From NCBI GenBank assembly GCA_028351415.1, contig JAOMJV010000005.1, positions 1 to 55,471 of the forward strand: a stretch of DNA of 55,471 nt, written 5' to 3'. The translations under genes were made by a program, and so were the position numbers. This stretch comes from Candidatus Nitrosopumilus sp. (GTDB lineage Archaea; Thermoproteota; Nitrososphaeria; Nitrososphaerales; Nitrosopumilaceae). Positions 43,155 to 52,072 of this stretch are shown piece by piece (position 1 is the stretch's first letter; every line of letters starts with the position of its first letter). The notes beneath the pieces are model-generated. The model worked only from the letters and a program-made list of their open reading frames with translations. It had not been told where the DNA came from and did not search any database.

Positions 43155-46100
43155 ATGAATAACGAAATAGGACGTAAATTAACTAGTCTTACGCTAATGA
43201 CAATTATGTTAGCCGGTGGTATGGTTATTGGTGCACCTTCAATGGTCCCAGAAGCCGCAGCCGCAGGGCAACTATTTGTCTCCGCAGAGAACGCAAATTT
43301 CAACAATTATTTCGCTGGCGTACAAGTCGTCGAAATCATAGTCAAAGATCCAAATGCAAATCAAACTGATGAAGCACAACCTGAACCAACTGTCAAAGTA
43401 GATGAACATCTACTTAGAATGGCACAAGGTTCAGATGGATACTGGTATGCATATATCGGTGACTCCACCAACATCAAAGCTGCATGGGATGCAAACTTAG
43501 TAGCCGACAACAATATCCACTTCGGATTTTTAGTCGATGATGCAACTGGTACACCTGCACAAGGAGATCCTTCTGATGGTGTAGCAAACATTGCAAATAC
43601 TATCTATACATTCTATGAATCATCAATTATCGCAAACCCTCCATCACTCTCCTTAGTTGGAGTTGATGGTGCCGTTACAGCAGCATCTGCATCAGCAGAA
43701 GTTGGACAAATCGGAATTGGGGAAGATAATTGGCCTATGGTCCAGACATTCGACTTTACCATCGAAACATTTGAAATTAAGCTAGAACAACCAGGAGCAG
43801 ATGAAATAGTCGTCTTGACTCACGATAACGATGACATAGACAACTATGCATCAATTGTATTAGACAGAAACGCCGCCACAAACGGTGCTCATGTCCATGC
43901 AACTATCACTGATCAAGCACTAAACATCGATCCAACTTCAGAAGATGTTGTAATGTTTAACGTAACTTCAGGTTCAGAGGGAGTATCTTTCAAAGCTACT
44001 TCAGCTTATACCGTGGCTGACAATACAAGCGCAGTCCCAGGAAATTACACAGCATTCAGCAACTCCTTTGATGATAACGGAAAATTAATCATTAACTATG
44101 GTGCAAACGGTACAGCTGTATTAGAAAACGCTATTACACTTGACGATGCACCATTAGATTCTGATAATGGAAACGCAGCATTTACAGCAGGAGATAAATA
44201 CCTTATCTTCTGGGAGACCGCTGAAAACAGTGGTGTCTTTGTAAATACTGACGATGCCGATTCATCAAATCTGAAAGTATTATCAACAGCATTAAGAGGA
44301 ACAACATCTACAATCGATTATAACGATAGTGCACAATCATTCGTGGTTGCACACGACTTCGCAACAATCGATATGGATGCATCCTCTGTTGGTGATGAAT
44401 GGAACTCCGGTGAAGAAATGACAATTGTACTATACGACCAAGACCTTAACTTGAACACAGCATCAGATGAGGACCTAACAGTATCAGGTGGAACACTAGT
44501 CCCATCTATACAAATTGGTACTCCTTTGATGATGTTAAGTACAGGTGACTTAGAAGACAACGCAGTAACCGTTACATCCTTCAGTAATATCGGTGTTGCA
44601 ACTGTAGCAGATACATCTGGTGCAGTTACAATCGACACAGGTATCGCTGTAACTGATTTGGCAACATTTGTGGGAACAACCGGAGTTGAACACGTATTAT
44701 TTAATTATGATATTAAATCACTCTCAACCGCAACCGCATCCGCTGTCGTAATCACTGATGAAACCACTACCACCCCTGTTAATCTGTCTGACGACTTCCT
44801 TGCATATGCATTAACTGCCAACTCCGGTCAAATCGAAGTTGTAATTGATGCATCACCTGCAACAGTCGCTACGGCAACATTATCAAACGCTGACATTACC
44901 ACGGCTAACGCCTTGACAATTGTCACTGGTGGTACTGGATTTACTAACGGTGAAATCACATTGACTGGTGCTACATCCGGTGTTGTTACAACAACAACCT
45001 TCACGGATACAAGCAGTTCAGAGAACGGAATTATTACAACAACCGAACTCAGAGCAGCTGAAGCAACCGGAATTACCGGAACTTCAACAGGATATACTTC
45101 TGGTGAAACCGTTAATATCACTCAACCGCTAACAGGTACCGTTAACTTGTCCTTTACTGGAACAACTAACGCTGTAGCAGTAGGTGATCAATTTGCTGTC
45201 GACTTTATGTCATTTGGTGATTCTGTAAACAATGCAATCTATAGAATTGAATTAGAAGAAACTGGTGATAACACCGGAACCTTTGAAGGTTCTGCTGAAT
45301 ATGTTATGTTGAATCAAATCAACTATAACTTAGCAGCTACCTACGATGCAGTCAATGCAATCCAAGACGATGTTGACATGATTGTTCATCTCGATATGAC
45401 AGATGAAGACTCAATCAGAGTTAACTATCTAGATCTTGGTGCAGACGGTGTTTCCACACAGATCGCTGATCAACAAGCAGCTCCAACCCACAGTGGTTCA
45501 GCTGACCTTGACTTAGATTCATACAAAATTGCAGATACAGTTGTAGTAACAATTACCGATCAAGATTTGAACACAGACAGTGAACTAATTGATGTATACA
45601 TCACAAATGATGATGACACTAACGGTGACAAAGTTGGTTTAGGTACCGGCGGTAGTCACGTTGCTGACATTACATTTGATGATATAACATGGCAAGATCT
45701 CAGTGAAACTGGATTTACCTTAGTAGAGACTGGAATTGATTCCGGTATCTTCATAGGTTCATTCCAAGTTCCTGAAACTTTCAATAGTACATCAACAGGT
45801 GCTACCGGAACAGATATCGAGGTCAACTACAACGACCATAGAGATAGTTCTGGTAACACTATCGAAGTAGGTGACGGTGCAAGCATTCGTGCAAACACTG
45901 GTTCCGTAAGCTTTGATAGAACTGTCTATCCTGTTCCTTTCGATGCAGATGACTTTAGTGAACACAGCACCGCAAGTGGATCTAACGATCTAGCTGCTGG
46001 TTCTGTAGTTGTTCACATAAGCGTCGAAGAATCTGATGCAGATGTATCAGCCTTCGGTGAAGATAGTATTTCATCCAGCCTAATTGATGTTAAAATTTCC

Positions 46101-47870
46101 AGAGGTTCTTTAATCTCTGCTAACTTAGCATCAACAACAGCAACTATCCTTGAAACTGCACCAAGCTCTGGAATCTTTGAATATGACTTAACATTAGCAT
46201 CCAACGTAATTGATGGATCTGGTACAGGCTCAACTGCCTTTGCTTCAGGTGCAGTAATTAACCAGGGTGATATTATTACAGTCACATACTCAGACCCACA
46301 AGATGCTTCCGGTAAAGCACAAACTGTCACAGACTCTTCTAGCTTTGACCTTAGAAACGGTACATTACAAGCCGATAAATCCGTCTACTTAATTGGTTCA
46401 GATATGATCTTAACCTTAATTGAGCCAGACTTTGACCTTGATAACGATGAAACTGAATCATACACACTCAATTTGATTGAGTGGGATTCCGATGCAGCTG
46501 AAACTGTATTAGGAGCCGGCGGTTCTGCAGCTAATGCAGCCGCATTTGATCCAGAGCCATCCGAGTTCAGAGAAACAGGTGACTCTACTGGAATCTTCCA
46601 AGTAGTCATCGAAATCCCTGACACTTTAGATGGTAATTTGTTGGATAGAGGTGAGAAAATCGACTTAGAATATACTGACTGGGGTCCAGCCGGAGCTGAC
46701 TATGTTGGACAAGAGGATGAAGATATTGGCTTAACTGTCTATACTTCTAACTTTGGTGCAACCATAGAACTCGATCAAAAAGTATACACATGGACTGACA
46801 AAGTCTACATCACAATTGTCGCACCAGACCATAACTTCGACAGTGGTTTAGTTGACGAAATTGGTAACACTGCTAACGACCCAATAAAGGTCTCTACCAG
46901 AGGTAACCAACTAGACACCTACAAACTCGTTGAATCAGGTGCAGACACTGGTATCTTTATCGGTGAGGTAACCCTCGCAGGTATGACACACGATGCAGAC
47001 GGAGACGGTACAAACGATATTGATAATACAGCAGCTAACCTAACCACGGGCTCAGGTCCAACGGAAGGTAAGCTCGCAACAACTGACAATGATGGACTAA
47101 CTGTCTCCTTTGAATTCTCAGAGGATGAAACAGTTGTAGGTTCAGCATTAATCAGATGGAATATCGGTGAAGTACAATGGCTCGAGGCCAGCTATCCAGC
47201 AAGCGGAACAGGTGTTGTAAGAGTAATTGATGCAGATATGAATCTGGATCCAGAATCAGTTGACAACTATTCAGTTGACATCTGGTCTGATTCAGACGCC
47301 GGAGGTATTGACCTTACTGTAACTGAAACTAATGAGGCAACCGGAATTTTCGAAGGAACTGTATTCTTTACAGTCTCTAACGATTCTTCAGGTCACAGAC
47401 TCAGAGTCGCAGAAGGTGACACAGTCACCGCAGAATACGAGGACAATACTTTACCTGAACCATATACTACTGCAGATGAACTTGATATCACAGCCACTAC
47501 ACTAATCGGCACAATTGTACCTCCTCTCGAGAGAGCACCAGCTGCTAACTTGAGAACCGTTGATGCATTCGGTAACAGCTTAAACTCTGTTAGCGTAGAT
47601 CAACAAGTACAAATCAGCGCTGACTTAGCAAACGGTCAAGATAAAGAGCAATCATTCGCATACTTAGTACAAATTCAGGATGGTGACGGTGTAACCGTAT
47701 CACTCGCATGGATTACTGGTTCACTTTCAAGTGGTCAATCATTCAGTCCGGCATTATCATGGATTCCAACCGAATCTGGTAGCTACACAGCAACCGCATT
47801 TGTTTGGGAGTCAGTAGATAATCCAACTGCATTATCACCACCTGTAAGTACAACAATTACAGTACAGTAA
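43155..47870 (+). CDS. Large secreted S-layer-like protein
   Basis: About 1571 residues from ATG 43155; TTG 43134 is an alternative. A signal peptide (RKLTSLTLMTIMLAGGMVIG then PSMVPEAAAA) ends near residue 37. The rest is acidic, Asp/Thr/Ser-rich beta-sandwich sequence without cysteine. Seven units repeat the pattern D-x-D-x-N-x-D ... E-T/S-G-x-x-T/S-G-I-F-x-G, for example near 45558, 46422, 46821 and 47229. A Thr/Gly-rich insertion sits around 44,880-45,160. No C-terminal membrane helix is seen. This resembles the major S-layer protein of Nitrosopumilus. Codon choice (AAC, ATC, GAC, CTC) differs sharply from neighbours, as expected for a highly expressed gene. Confidence 0.85.
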   Translation: MNNEIGRKLTSLTLMTIMLAGGMVIGAPSMVPEAAAAGQLFVSAENANFNNYFAGVQVVEIIVKDPNANQTDEAQPEPTVKVDEHLLRMAQGSDGYWYAYIGDSTNIKAAWDANLVADNNIHFGFLVDDATGTPAQGDPSDGVANIANTIYTFYESSIIANPPSLSLVGVDGAVTAASASAEVGQIGIGEDNWPMVQTFDFTIETFEIKLEQPGADEIVVLTHDNDDIDNYASIVLDRNAATNGAHVHATITDQALNIDPTSEDVVMFNVTSGSEGVSFKATSAYTVADNTSAVPGNYTAFSNSFDDNGKLIINYGANGTAVLENAITLDDAPLDSDNGNAAFTAGDKYLIFWETAENSGVFVNTDDADSSNLKVLSTALRGTTSTIDYNDSAQSFVVAHDFATIDMDASSVGDEWNSGEEMTIVLYDQDLNLNTASDEDLTVSGGTLVPSIQIGTPLMMLSTGDLEDNAVTVTSFSNIGVATVADTSGAVTIDTGIAVTDLATFVGTTGVEHVLFNYDIKSLSTATASAVVITDETTTTPVNLSDDFLAYALTANSGQIEVVIDASPATVATATLSNADITTANALTIVTGGTGFTNGEITLTGATSGVVTTTTFTDTSSSENGIITTTELRAAEATGITGTSTGYTSGETVNITQPLTGTVNLSFTGTTNAVAVGDQFAVDFMSFGDSVNNAIYRIELEETGDNTGTFEGSAEYVMLNQINYNLAATYDAVNAIQDDVDMIVHLDMTDEDSIRVNYLDLGADGVSTQIADQQAAPTHSGSADLDLDSYKIADTVVVTITDQDLNTDSELIDVYITNDDDTNGDKVGLGTGGSHVADITFDDITWQDLSETGFTLVETGIDSGIFIGSFQVPETFNSTSTGATGTDIEVNYNDHRDSSGNTIEVGDGASIRANTGSVSFDRTVYPVPFDADDFSEHSTASGSNDLAAGSVVVHISVEESDADVSAFGEDSISSSLIDVKISRGSLISANLASTTATILETAPSSGIFEYDLTLASNVIDGSGTGSTAFASGAVINQGDIITVTYSDPQDASGKAQTVTDSSSFDLRNGTLQADKSVYLIGSDMILTLIEPDFDLDNDETESYTLNLIEWDSDAAETVLGAGGSAANAAAFDPEPSEFRETGDSTGIFQVVIEIPDTLDGNLLDRGEKIDLEYTDWGPAGADYVGQEDEDIGLTVYTSNFGATIELDQKVYTWTDKVYITIVAPDHNFDSGLVDEIGNTANDPIKVSTRGNQLDTYKLVESGADTGIFIGEVTLAGMTHDADGDGTNDIDNTAANLTTGSGPTEGKLATTDNDGLTVSFEFSEDETVVGSALIRWNIGEVQWLEASYPASGTGVVRVIDADMNLDPESVDNYSVDIWSDSDAGGIDLTVTETNEATGIFEGTVFFTVSNDSSGHRLRVAEGDTVTAEYEDNTLPEPYTTADELDITATTLIGTIVPPLERAPAANLRTVDAFGNSLNSVSVDQQVQISADLANGQDKEQSFAYLVQIQDGDGVTVSLAWITGSLSSGQSFSPALSWIPTESGSYTATAFVWESVDNPTALSPPVSTTITVQ

Positions 47871-47883
47871 GAATAACTAGTTC

Positions 47884-47931
47884 TAATTTTCCTTTTTTTC
47901 TTTTTTTGAATACCTCTTAAGGGAGGTCATG
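47884..47931 (+). terminator. T-rich terminator region after the S-layer-like gene
   Basis: Long pyrimidine runs at 47884-47908 (ttttcctttttttcttttttt) are typical of archaeal intrinsic termination. An imperfect hairpin acctc-N6-gaggt lies at 47912-47927, followed by more T. Together they may end the abundant S-layer transcript. Confidence 0.5.
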
Positions 47932-47981
47932 CACAATTTTTTGAAAAGTAATATCTAGGAGAACATTGGGAATAAATTAAA

Positions 47982-48950
47982 ATGAAATTATTAGTTACAC
48001 TTTCAGTTGTTTTTGTATTTCTGTTAATTCCAATTCAGGATTCTTTCTCAGAATTGGAAATGTCTACAAATTCTCAAGTGTATTCTCCTGAACATACTTT
48101 ACAAGTTTATGGAACTGGCTTACCTGGAGAAAATTTAATTTTAAGATTATTTGGACCTGATGAGTCTATTACAAAATTTGATCAAGTTCAAACAGATTCT
48201 GATGGAAATTTTAATCATCAATTATTAACTTGGCCTGATCCTTCCCATGGCGTTCCTTATGGGACGTATGTAGTTGAAGTCTTAAGTACTGAGCAAAATG
48301 GATTATCCAAAAAAATTGGCATTAATTTTTCATCAACAACAGAATTAGTTTCTGTTTCAATAGAGAGACAAATTGATACTGTTGTTTTTGCACCCGAATC
48401 TGGTGCGTTAAATCAGCCCTTTAGAGTATTTATCCAAACCACTCGTGATGGTTTGAACATTGGAAATGATCCTGTGAAGCTTCTTGAAAATTCTATGGTT
48501 CACTTGCCTGATAGTTCGTCATTATCTCTAAAAAATTACTTTAAGACACTGTATGCTGGAGTTTATTATTTTGATTTTATTCCTCAACAACAGGGAACCC
48601 ACGTTTTTCAAATTTCTGTTTTTAATGAAGGTGTTACATCAAAGGGGTTTGCAGCTACTCATGTGTTGAGTCAAAATCTTGGTGGAATTAATAATGAAAT
48701 AAGTAAATTAAATTCTGTTTTGAATGAAACCTCTAATGAATTAGAGACTTTAAAATCTGAAATTAAAGGATTTGATGAAACTCTATTGATGGCAAGTGAT
48801 AAAATTGGTGAAAGTACTGGAACCATTGCAATATCTGTTGAATCAATCAGTGAAGCTTCTTCTCAACTTAATTCATTGCTGTTTCCAATTATTGCATCTA
48901 TAGGAATCATAGTTGCATTACAAATTACAATTATTGCTAGAAGAAGATAA
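47982..48950 (+). CDS. Secreted, C-terminally membrane-anchored protein with coiled coil
   Basis: 322 residues. A signal peptide (MKLLVTLSVVFVFLLIPIQ) is followed by an Ig-like beta domain at about 27-120 (SPEHTLQVYGTGLPGENLIL, DSDGNFNHQLLTWP), a second at 125-220 and a predicted coiled coil at about 235-285 (LNSVLNETSNELETLKSEIK). It ends in a membrane helix (LLFPIIASIGIIVALQITII) and positive residues ARRR. The topology is outside-in with a short cytoplasmic tail. It follows the S-layer-like gene and could be an anchor or support for the S-layer. The family is not known to me. Confidence 0.75.
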   Translation: MKLLVTLSVVFVFLLIPIQDSFSELEMSTNSQVYSPEHTLQVYGTGLPGENLILRLFGPDESITKFDQVQTDSDGNFNHQLLTWPDPSHGVPYGTYVVEVLSTEQNGLSKKIGINFSSTTELVSVSIERQIDTVVFAPESGALNQPFRVFIQTTRDGLNIGNDPVKLLENSMVHLPDSSSLSLKNYFKTLYAGVYYFDFIPQQQGTHVFQISVFNEGVTSKGFAATHVLSQNLGGINNEISKLNSVLNETSNELETLKSEIKGFDETLLMASDKIGESTGTIAISVESISEASSQLNSLLFPIIASIGIIVALQITIIARRR

Positions 48951-49021
48951 TTATAATTATGCAAGATGGTGGAAAGTAACCAATTTCAAAGCAGTGCTTA
49001 TTCATTTTAACACATTCAAAT

Positions 49022-49285
49022 TTGTTTGCAGATAATTCTACAGATGAATCAATGAGACTTGCAGCAAAATTTACAACTATTTTATCTGAAATTATTGCAG
49101 ATCCTCAAAATAATTTAGAATTAGAATCTATCATCACTGATGATAAATCTGATTTAATCCCTAAACCCAATAACTCTGCCATAATTGTTTCAAAAATTGA
49201 CTGTATTTCTGAATTTGATGTTGAACTTCTAATTGGAATTATTGCTGGAATTATTGCTGAAATTATTGCTGGAATTGCGATCTGA
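49022..49285 (+). CDS. Small hypothetical protein with hydrophobic GIIA repeat tail
   Basis: 87 residues from TTG 49022, or 77 from the in-frame ATG at 49052. The middle is mixed charged and polar (LSEIIADPQNNLELESIITD), and the end is the hydrophobic VELLIGIIAGIIAEIIAGIAI made by 12-base repeats. Codon choice resembles the other AT-rich genes. No family is recognised. It could be a membrane-associated small protein; the lack of ATG near the first residues leaves its start and reality open. Confidence 0.45.
   Translation: MFADNSTDESMRLAAKFTTILSEIIADPQNNLELESIITDDKSDLIPKPNNSAIIVSKIDCISEFDVELLIGIIAGIIAEIIAGIAI
49235..49282. repeat. 12-bp tandem repeat (GIIA-coding)
   Basis: ggaattattgct occurs at 49235-49246 and 49247-49258, then with one change at 49259-49270 (gaaattattgct) and a degraded fourth unit ggaattgcgatc. 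It is in frame with the small plus-strand gene. Confidence 0.75.
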
Positions 49286-49336
49286 GTATCTCTCTTGTTC
49301 ATTTTTAGACAAAAAAATACCCCAAAATCGAACAAG

Positions 49337-49345
49337 GTTTATAAC
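49337..49345 (+). promoter_or_regulatory. TATA-like box before the Rieske gene
   Basis: The sequence gtttataac is centred 30 bases before ATG 49371 and would drive the Rieske/cytochrome b operon. Confidence 0.45.
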
Positions 49346-49370
49346 CAATTTGTCGAGTATTCCAGCTTGA

Positions 49371-49976
49371 ATGCCGGACGTTGAAATAAAAACATCTGAG
49401 GGACTATCTCGTAGAGATTTTCTAAGATTAATGGGTGCTGCAGGCACAGGTTTAGCTTTTGCTCCGTTTATCCCATTTGGTGACTTTATGCCAAACCCTA
49501 ATCAGGCATCATTAGAAAAAGTTCCAGTAATTTTACCTGACGGAAGTCATGCAAATATGAATACATATGAAATTAATTCTGCACAAGTTATCACATATCC
49601 TTCCACAGGTGATGCTGCACTTGATGCAGAAGCATTTCGTAAATGGCAATTCATTAGACTTCCTGAAGAACTAGGTGGCGGTAAAACTGACACTACTGCT
49701 GTTCGTGCATACAGTATGATTTGTCTTCATCTTTGGTGCTTATGGAAATATTGGCCAGAAGATGGAAGAAAAAGAGGCGAATGTCCTTGTCACGGTAGTA
49801 TGTATGATCCAACAACTGGAACTGCATTTGTTGGACCGGCATCAGTACAAGCTTCACCCTCAGACACATTACCTGAACTAACTTTAGAAGTTGATTCTGA
49901 TGGATTTTTATTTATTTTACCACCTAAATTTGACGCAAACAATAATGGAGTAATTGGATATGGCCGTTTCACTTAG
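49371..49976 (+). CDS. Rieske [2Fe-2S] protein of a bc-type complex
   Basis: 201 residues. A Tat-like signal anchor (SRRDFLRLMGAAGTGLAFAP, twin-Arg) leads to the Rieske domain. The cluster motifs are CLHLWC and CPCHGS: Cys-x-His and Cys-x2-His bind iron, and the extra Cys of each motif forms the disulfide known from high-potential bc1 Rieske proteins. The insertion between motifs is WKYWPEDGRKRGE. It transfers electrons from quinol at cytochrome b to a copper protein or c-type acceptor outside the membrane. The gene overlaps cytochrome b (start inside its 3' end) and is followed by a cupredoxin. Confidence 0.93.
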   Translation: MPDVEIKTSEGLSRRDFLRLMGAAGTGLAFAPFIPFGDFMPNPNQASLEKVPVILPDGSHANMNTYEINSAQVITYPSTGDAALDAEAFRKWQFIRLPEELGGGKTDTTAVRAYSMICLHLWCLWKYWPEDGRKRGECPCHGSMYDPTTGTAFVGPASVQASPSDTLPELTLEVDSDGFLFILPPKFDANNNGVIGYGRFT

Positions 49977-51558
49977 TAGAAGAACGGGTATAGTAGCCCT
50001 ACTGTATTGGATTTGGGACGGTGTAGACAGAACTATTTTTACTGCAATTAAATTTTCTTTCCCTGCAAGATTTGTAAGTCCGTTTGGATTTTTAGGAATG
50101 CTTACATTTACTGTGTTTATTATTCTTGGAGTTACAGGAGCTCTGCTAATGTTTTACTATCAACCAATTTTAGATAGGGCATGGGATAGTGTTGAATTCA
50201 TTAATGATGAAGTACCATTTGGTTTTCACATTAGAAATATCCACTATCACGGTTCTAATGCCATGGTACTTCTTGCTGTTCTTCACATGTATTACCAATA
50301 CTTTAGTGGAAGATACAAAATTAGAAATGAAATTTTATGGATGACTGGTGTAATTCTTGGAGTTGTTACAATTCTTGAAGCATTCACTGGTTACGATGTA
50401 ATATTTAGTGAAAGGGCGGAACTTGCGATTAGTATTGCGGCGTCGCTGACAACATCGATTCCTGTCGTAGGGCCGACAATTAGAGACGCGGCGTTGGGCA
50501 GTGGGTTCTCTGACTTTGTATTAAGATTTTATGCACAGCATGTGTTCTTGCTACCTATTGTTATGCTTGGACTGATGGCAGTTCACTTCCCAAGATTCCT
50601 AGTATTTGATGTTCCAATGGTTATGGCGATTGGTGGCGCCATTTTGATCACCGGTGGAGTTTTCCCAATTGACATGGGATTCAAGTTTGAACCTACAGTT
50701 CCTCCTGGAGTAACTGTACCCGAATGGTATCTTACTGGAATTTACGCTTTCATGAGGACTCAATATGACAAGTTTGTTACAGGATTGCTGTGGCCGTTAG
50801 TGTTTATCATATCTCTTGTACTAATTCCATTCCTTGATAGATACAAGAAATTCTCATGGAGAGATCGACCAATGGTTACCGCATTTGGTATTACCAGTCT
50901 TGCACAAATTATGGTCACGACTTACTGGGGATTCTATATTTCTCCAGACGTATCAATTCCATTAGTAGAACGTTTGGTCATTGATCCATTATTCTTCTAT
51001 GGAACTATGATTCTACTTGTTCCATTAGGATTTGGATTTACATACATGATGATTAAACTTGCAAATGAAGCTGAGAGAAAATCAAAACTTGTAAAAAACA
51101 CTGGTCCACAAAAAGTTGCAACTATCAATCTTTCTGAAAAATGGATTAATTGGCTACTTGTTGCACTCTTAGCATTCCAAGTATTCCTCAATATTGCAGC
51201 ATACAATGCAGCTTTAACCGGAATGAAGAATATTTCATTATTCTTAATTGGAATTATCTTACTGGTATTTGCAGCATTCTTCCATATCTACAGATATGCA
51301 ATGAGTCAACAAAAGAATGCACCACCACCTGCACCTGTAAGAATTGTAGAAGACTTGCCTGAATTATCTGAATCAGAAGTAGTTCCAGAAATAACTGGAG
51401 ATTCAACTAGTGCAGCATCAAAGCTTTCAGATGATAACACTTCTGAAGAAAAACCAAAAGAGTTAGCACCTACAGTTCCGACATCAGCAACTAACGCTGA
51501 ATTAGATGTTAAAAATAACGATTCTAATTTGGGTTCTCAAGATATTACAAAACCTTAA
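49960..51558 (+). CDS. Cytochrome b (b6-like) of the quinol-oxidising complex
   Basis: About 532 residues from ATG 49960 (TTG 49954 is in frame but sits two codons earlier). Haem histidines are in HIRNIHYHGSNAMVLLAVLHM and YAQHVFLLPIVMLGLMAVHF; the two pairs are spaced by 13 and 14 residues. VPEWYLTGIY holds the Qo-site PEWY. Eight to nine membrane helices are seen. After residue 450 comes an 85-residue acidic, Pro/Ser/Ala-rich tail (APPPAPVRIVEDLPELSESE) that looks disordered. Its start lies inside the Rieske gene, so the two are coupled. Confidence 0.93.
   Translation: MAVSLSRRTGIVALLYWIWDGVDRTIFTAIKFSFPARFVSPFGFLGMLTFTVFIILGVTGALLMFYYQPILDRAWDSVEFINDEVPFGFHIRNIHYHGSNAMVLLAVLHMYYQYFSGRYKIRNEILWMTGVILGVVTILEAFTGYDVIFSERAELAISIAASLTTSIPVVGPTIRDAALGSGFSDFVLRFYAQHVFLLPIVMLGLMAVHFPRFLVFDVPMVMAIGGAILITGGVFPIDMGFKFEPTVPPGVTVPEWYLTGIYAFMRTQYDKFVTGLLWPLVFIISLVLIPFLDRYKKFSWRDRPMVTAFGITSLAQIMVTTYWGFYISPDVSIPLVERLVIDPLFFYGTMILLVPLGFGFTYMMIKLANEAERKSKLVKNTGPQKVATINLSEKWINWLLVALLAFQVFLNIAAYNAALTGMKNISLFLIGIILLVFAAFFHIYRYAMSQQKNAPPPAPVRIVEDLPELSESEVVPEITGDSTSAASKLSDDNTSEEKPKELAPTVPTSATNAELDVKNNDSNLGSQDITKP
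50410..50509 (+). other. Patch of aberrant GC-rich codons within cytochrome b
   Basis: In about 100 bases the codons gcg (x5), tcg (x2), ccg and ctg cluster, although they are scarce elsewhere in the gene. The protein (ERAELAISIAASLTTSIPVVG region) is ordinary cytochrome b sequence, so only the nucleotide choice is odd. Confidence 0.75.
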
Positions 51559-51578
51559 TCCTGAAAAATCTAAAGAAG

Positions 51579-51587
51579 CTTTATAAG
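51579..51587 (+). promoter_or_regulatory. TATA-like box before the cupredoxin gene
   Basis: The sequence ctttataag is centred 28 bases before ATG 51611, so the copper protein can be transcribed apart from cytochrome b. Confidence 0.5.
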
Positions 51588-51610
51588 AACTTGGAAGATT
51601 TACAAAAATT

Positions 51611-52072
51611 ATGAGTGCTCCTGCATCAAGTCATGCATATGGTATTGGTGTGATTGCATTAATTATTGGCATGGGTGCTGTCATTGTATTTTATACATCA
51701 TTTTGGCTTCCTGAATCTTTAGAAAAACCATCTGTCGATATTCACATTTTGGAACCAACTGATAATTTTATAATTAGTATTGCTGAAGGCGCAGCAACTG
51801 AAGGAAATCCTAGTTATGTTCCAAACAATCCCAAAATAACTTTGACAATAGATAATCGTGTGTTGTGGATGAACGATGATGTAACTCCACACACTGTAAC
51901 TGCAGATCATAGACATATCGATTCATACAGTGGTGAGTTTGGTTCTGCAGGAGTTGTAATGCCTGGGGAATCTTATGAGTTCATATTTACCGAACCTCAA
52001 GAATTGCATTACCACTGTGATCCGCACCCATGGATGGTAGGATCATTAATTGTTGAGAAAAGCAGATTTTAG
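51611..52072 (+). CDS. Type-1 copper (plastocyanin/azurin-like) protein, membrane anchored
   Basis: 153 residues. An N-terminal membrane helix (GIGVIALIIGMGAVIVFYTS) anchors it, and the cupredoxin domain shows the four ligands: His in DVTPHTVTADHRHID, then Cys, His and Met in HYHCDPHPWMVG. It faces the outside and most likely accepts electrons from the Rieske/cytochrome b complex, as copper proteins replace cytochrome c in ammonia-oxidising archaea. The 3' end overlaps by four bases the convergent gene at 52069-52419. Confidence 0.92.
   Translation: MSAPASSHAYGIGVIALIIGMGAVIVFYTSFWLPESLEKPSVDIHILEPTDNFIISIAEGAATEGNPSYVPNNPKITLTIDNRVLWMNDDVTPHTVTADHRHIDSYSGEFGSAGVVMPGESYEFIFTEPQELHYHCDPHPWMVGSLIVEKSRF

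Larger units (their letters stand above)
48951..49370. other. Weakly coding stretch between two conserved genes
   Basis: 420 bases hold only a candidate small plus-strand gene (49022-49285) and the promoter before the Rieske gene. Opposite-strand frames at 49105-49335 and 49229-49447 overlap it and the Rieske gene and look like shadows. Confidence 0.4.

Noticed and set aside
43361-46624. Open frames on the minus strand opposite the S-layer-like gene
   Set aside because: Several minus-strand frames of 76-106 residues arise from the codon structure of the real gene; they have no promoter, family signs or consistent start.
49105-49447. Two minus-strand frames in the gap before the Rieske gene
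   Set aside because: They overlap the plus-strand candidate and the Rieske start, and their translation is low-complexity Ser/Asn/Ile.
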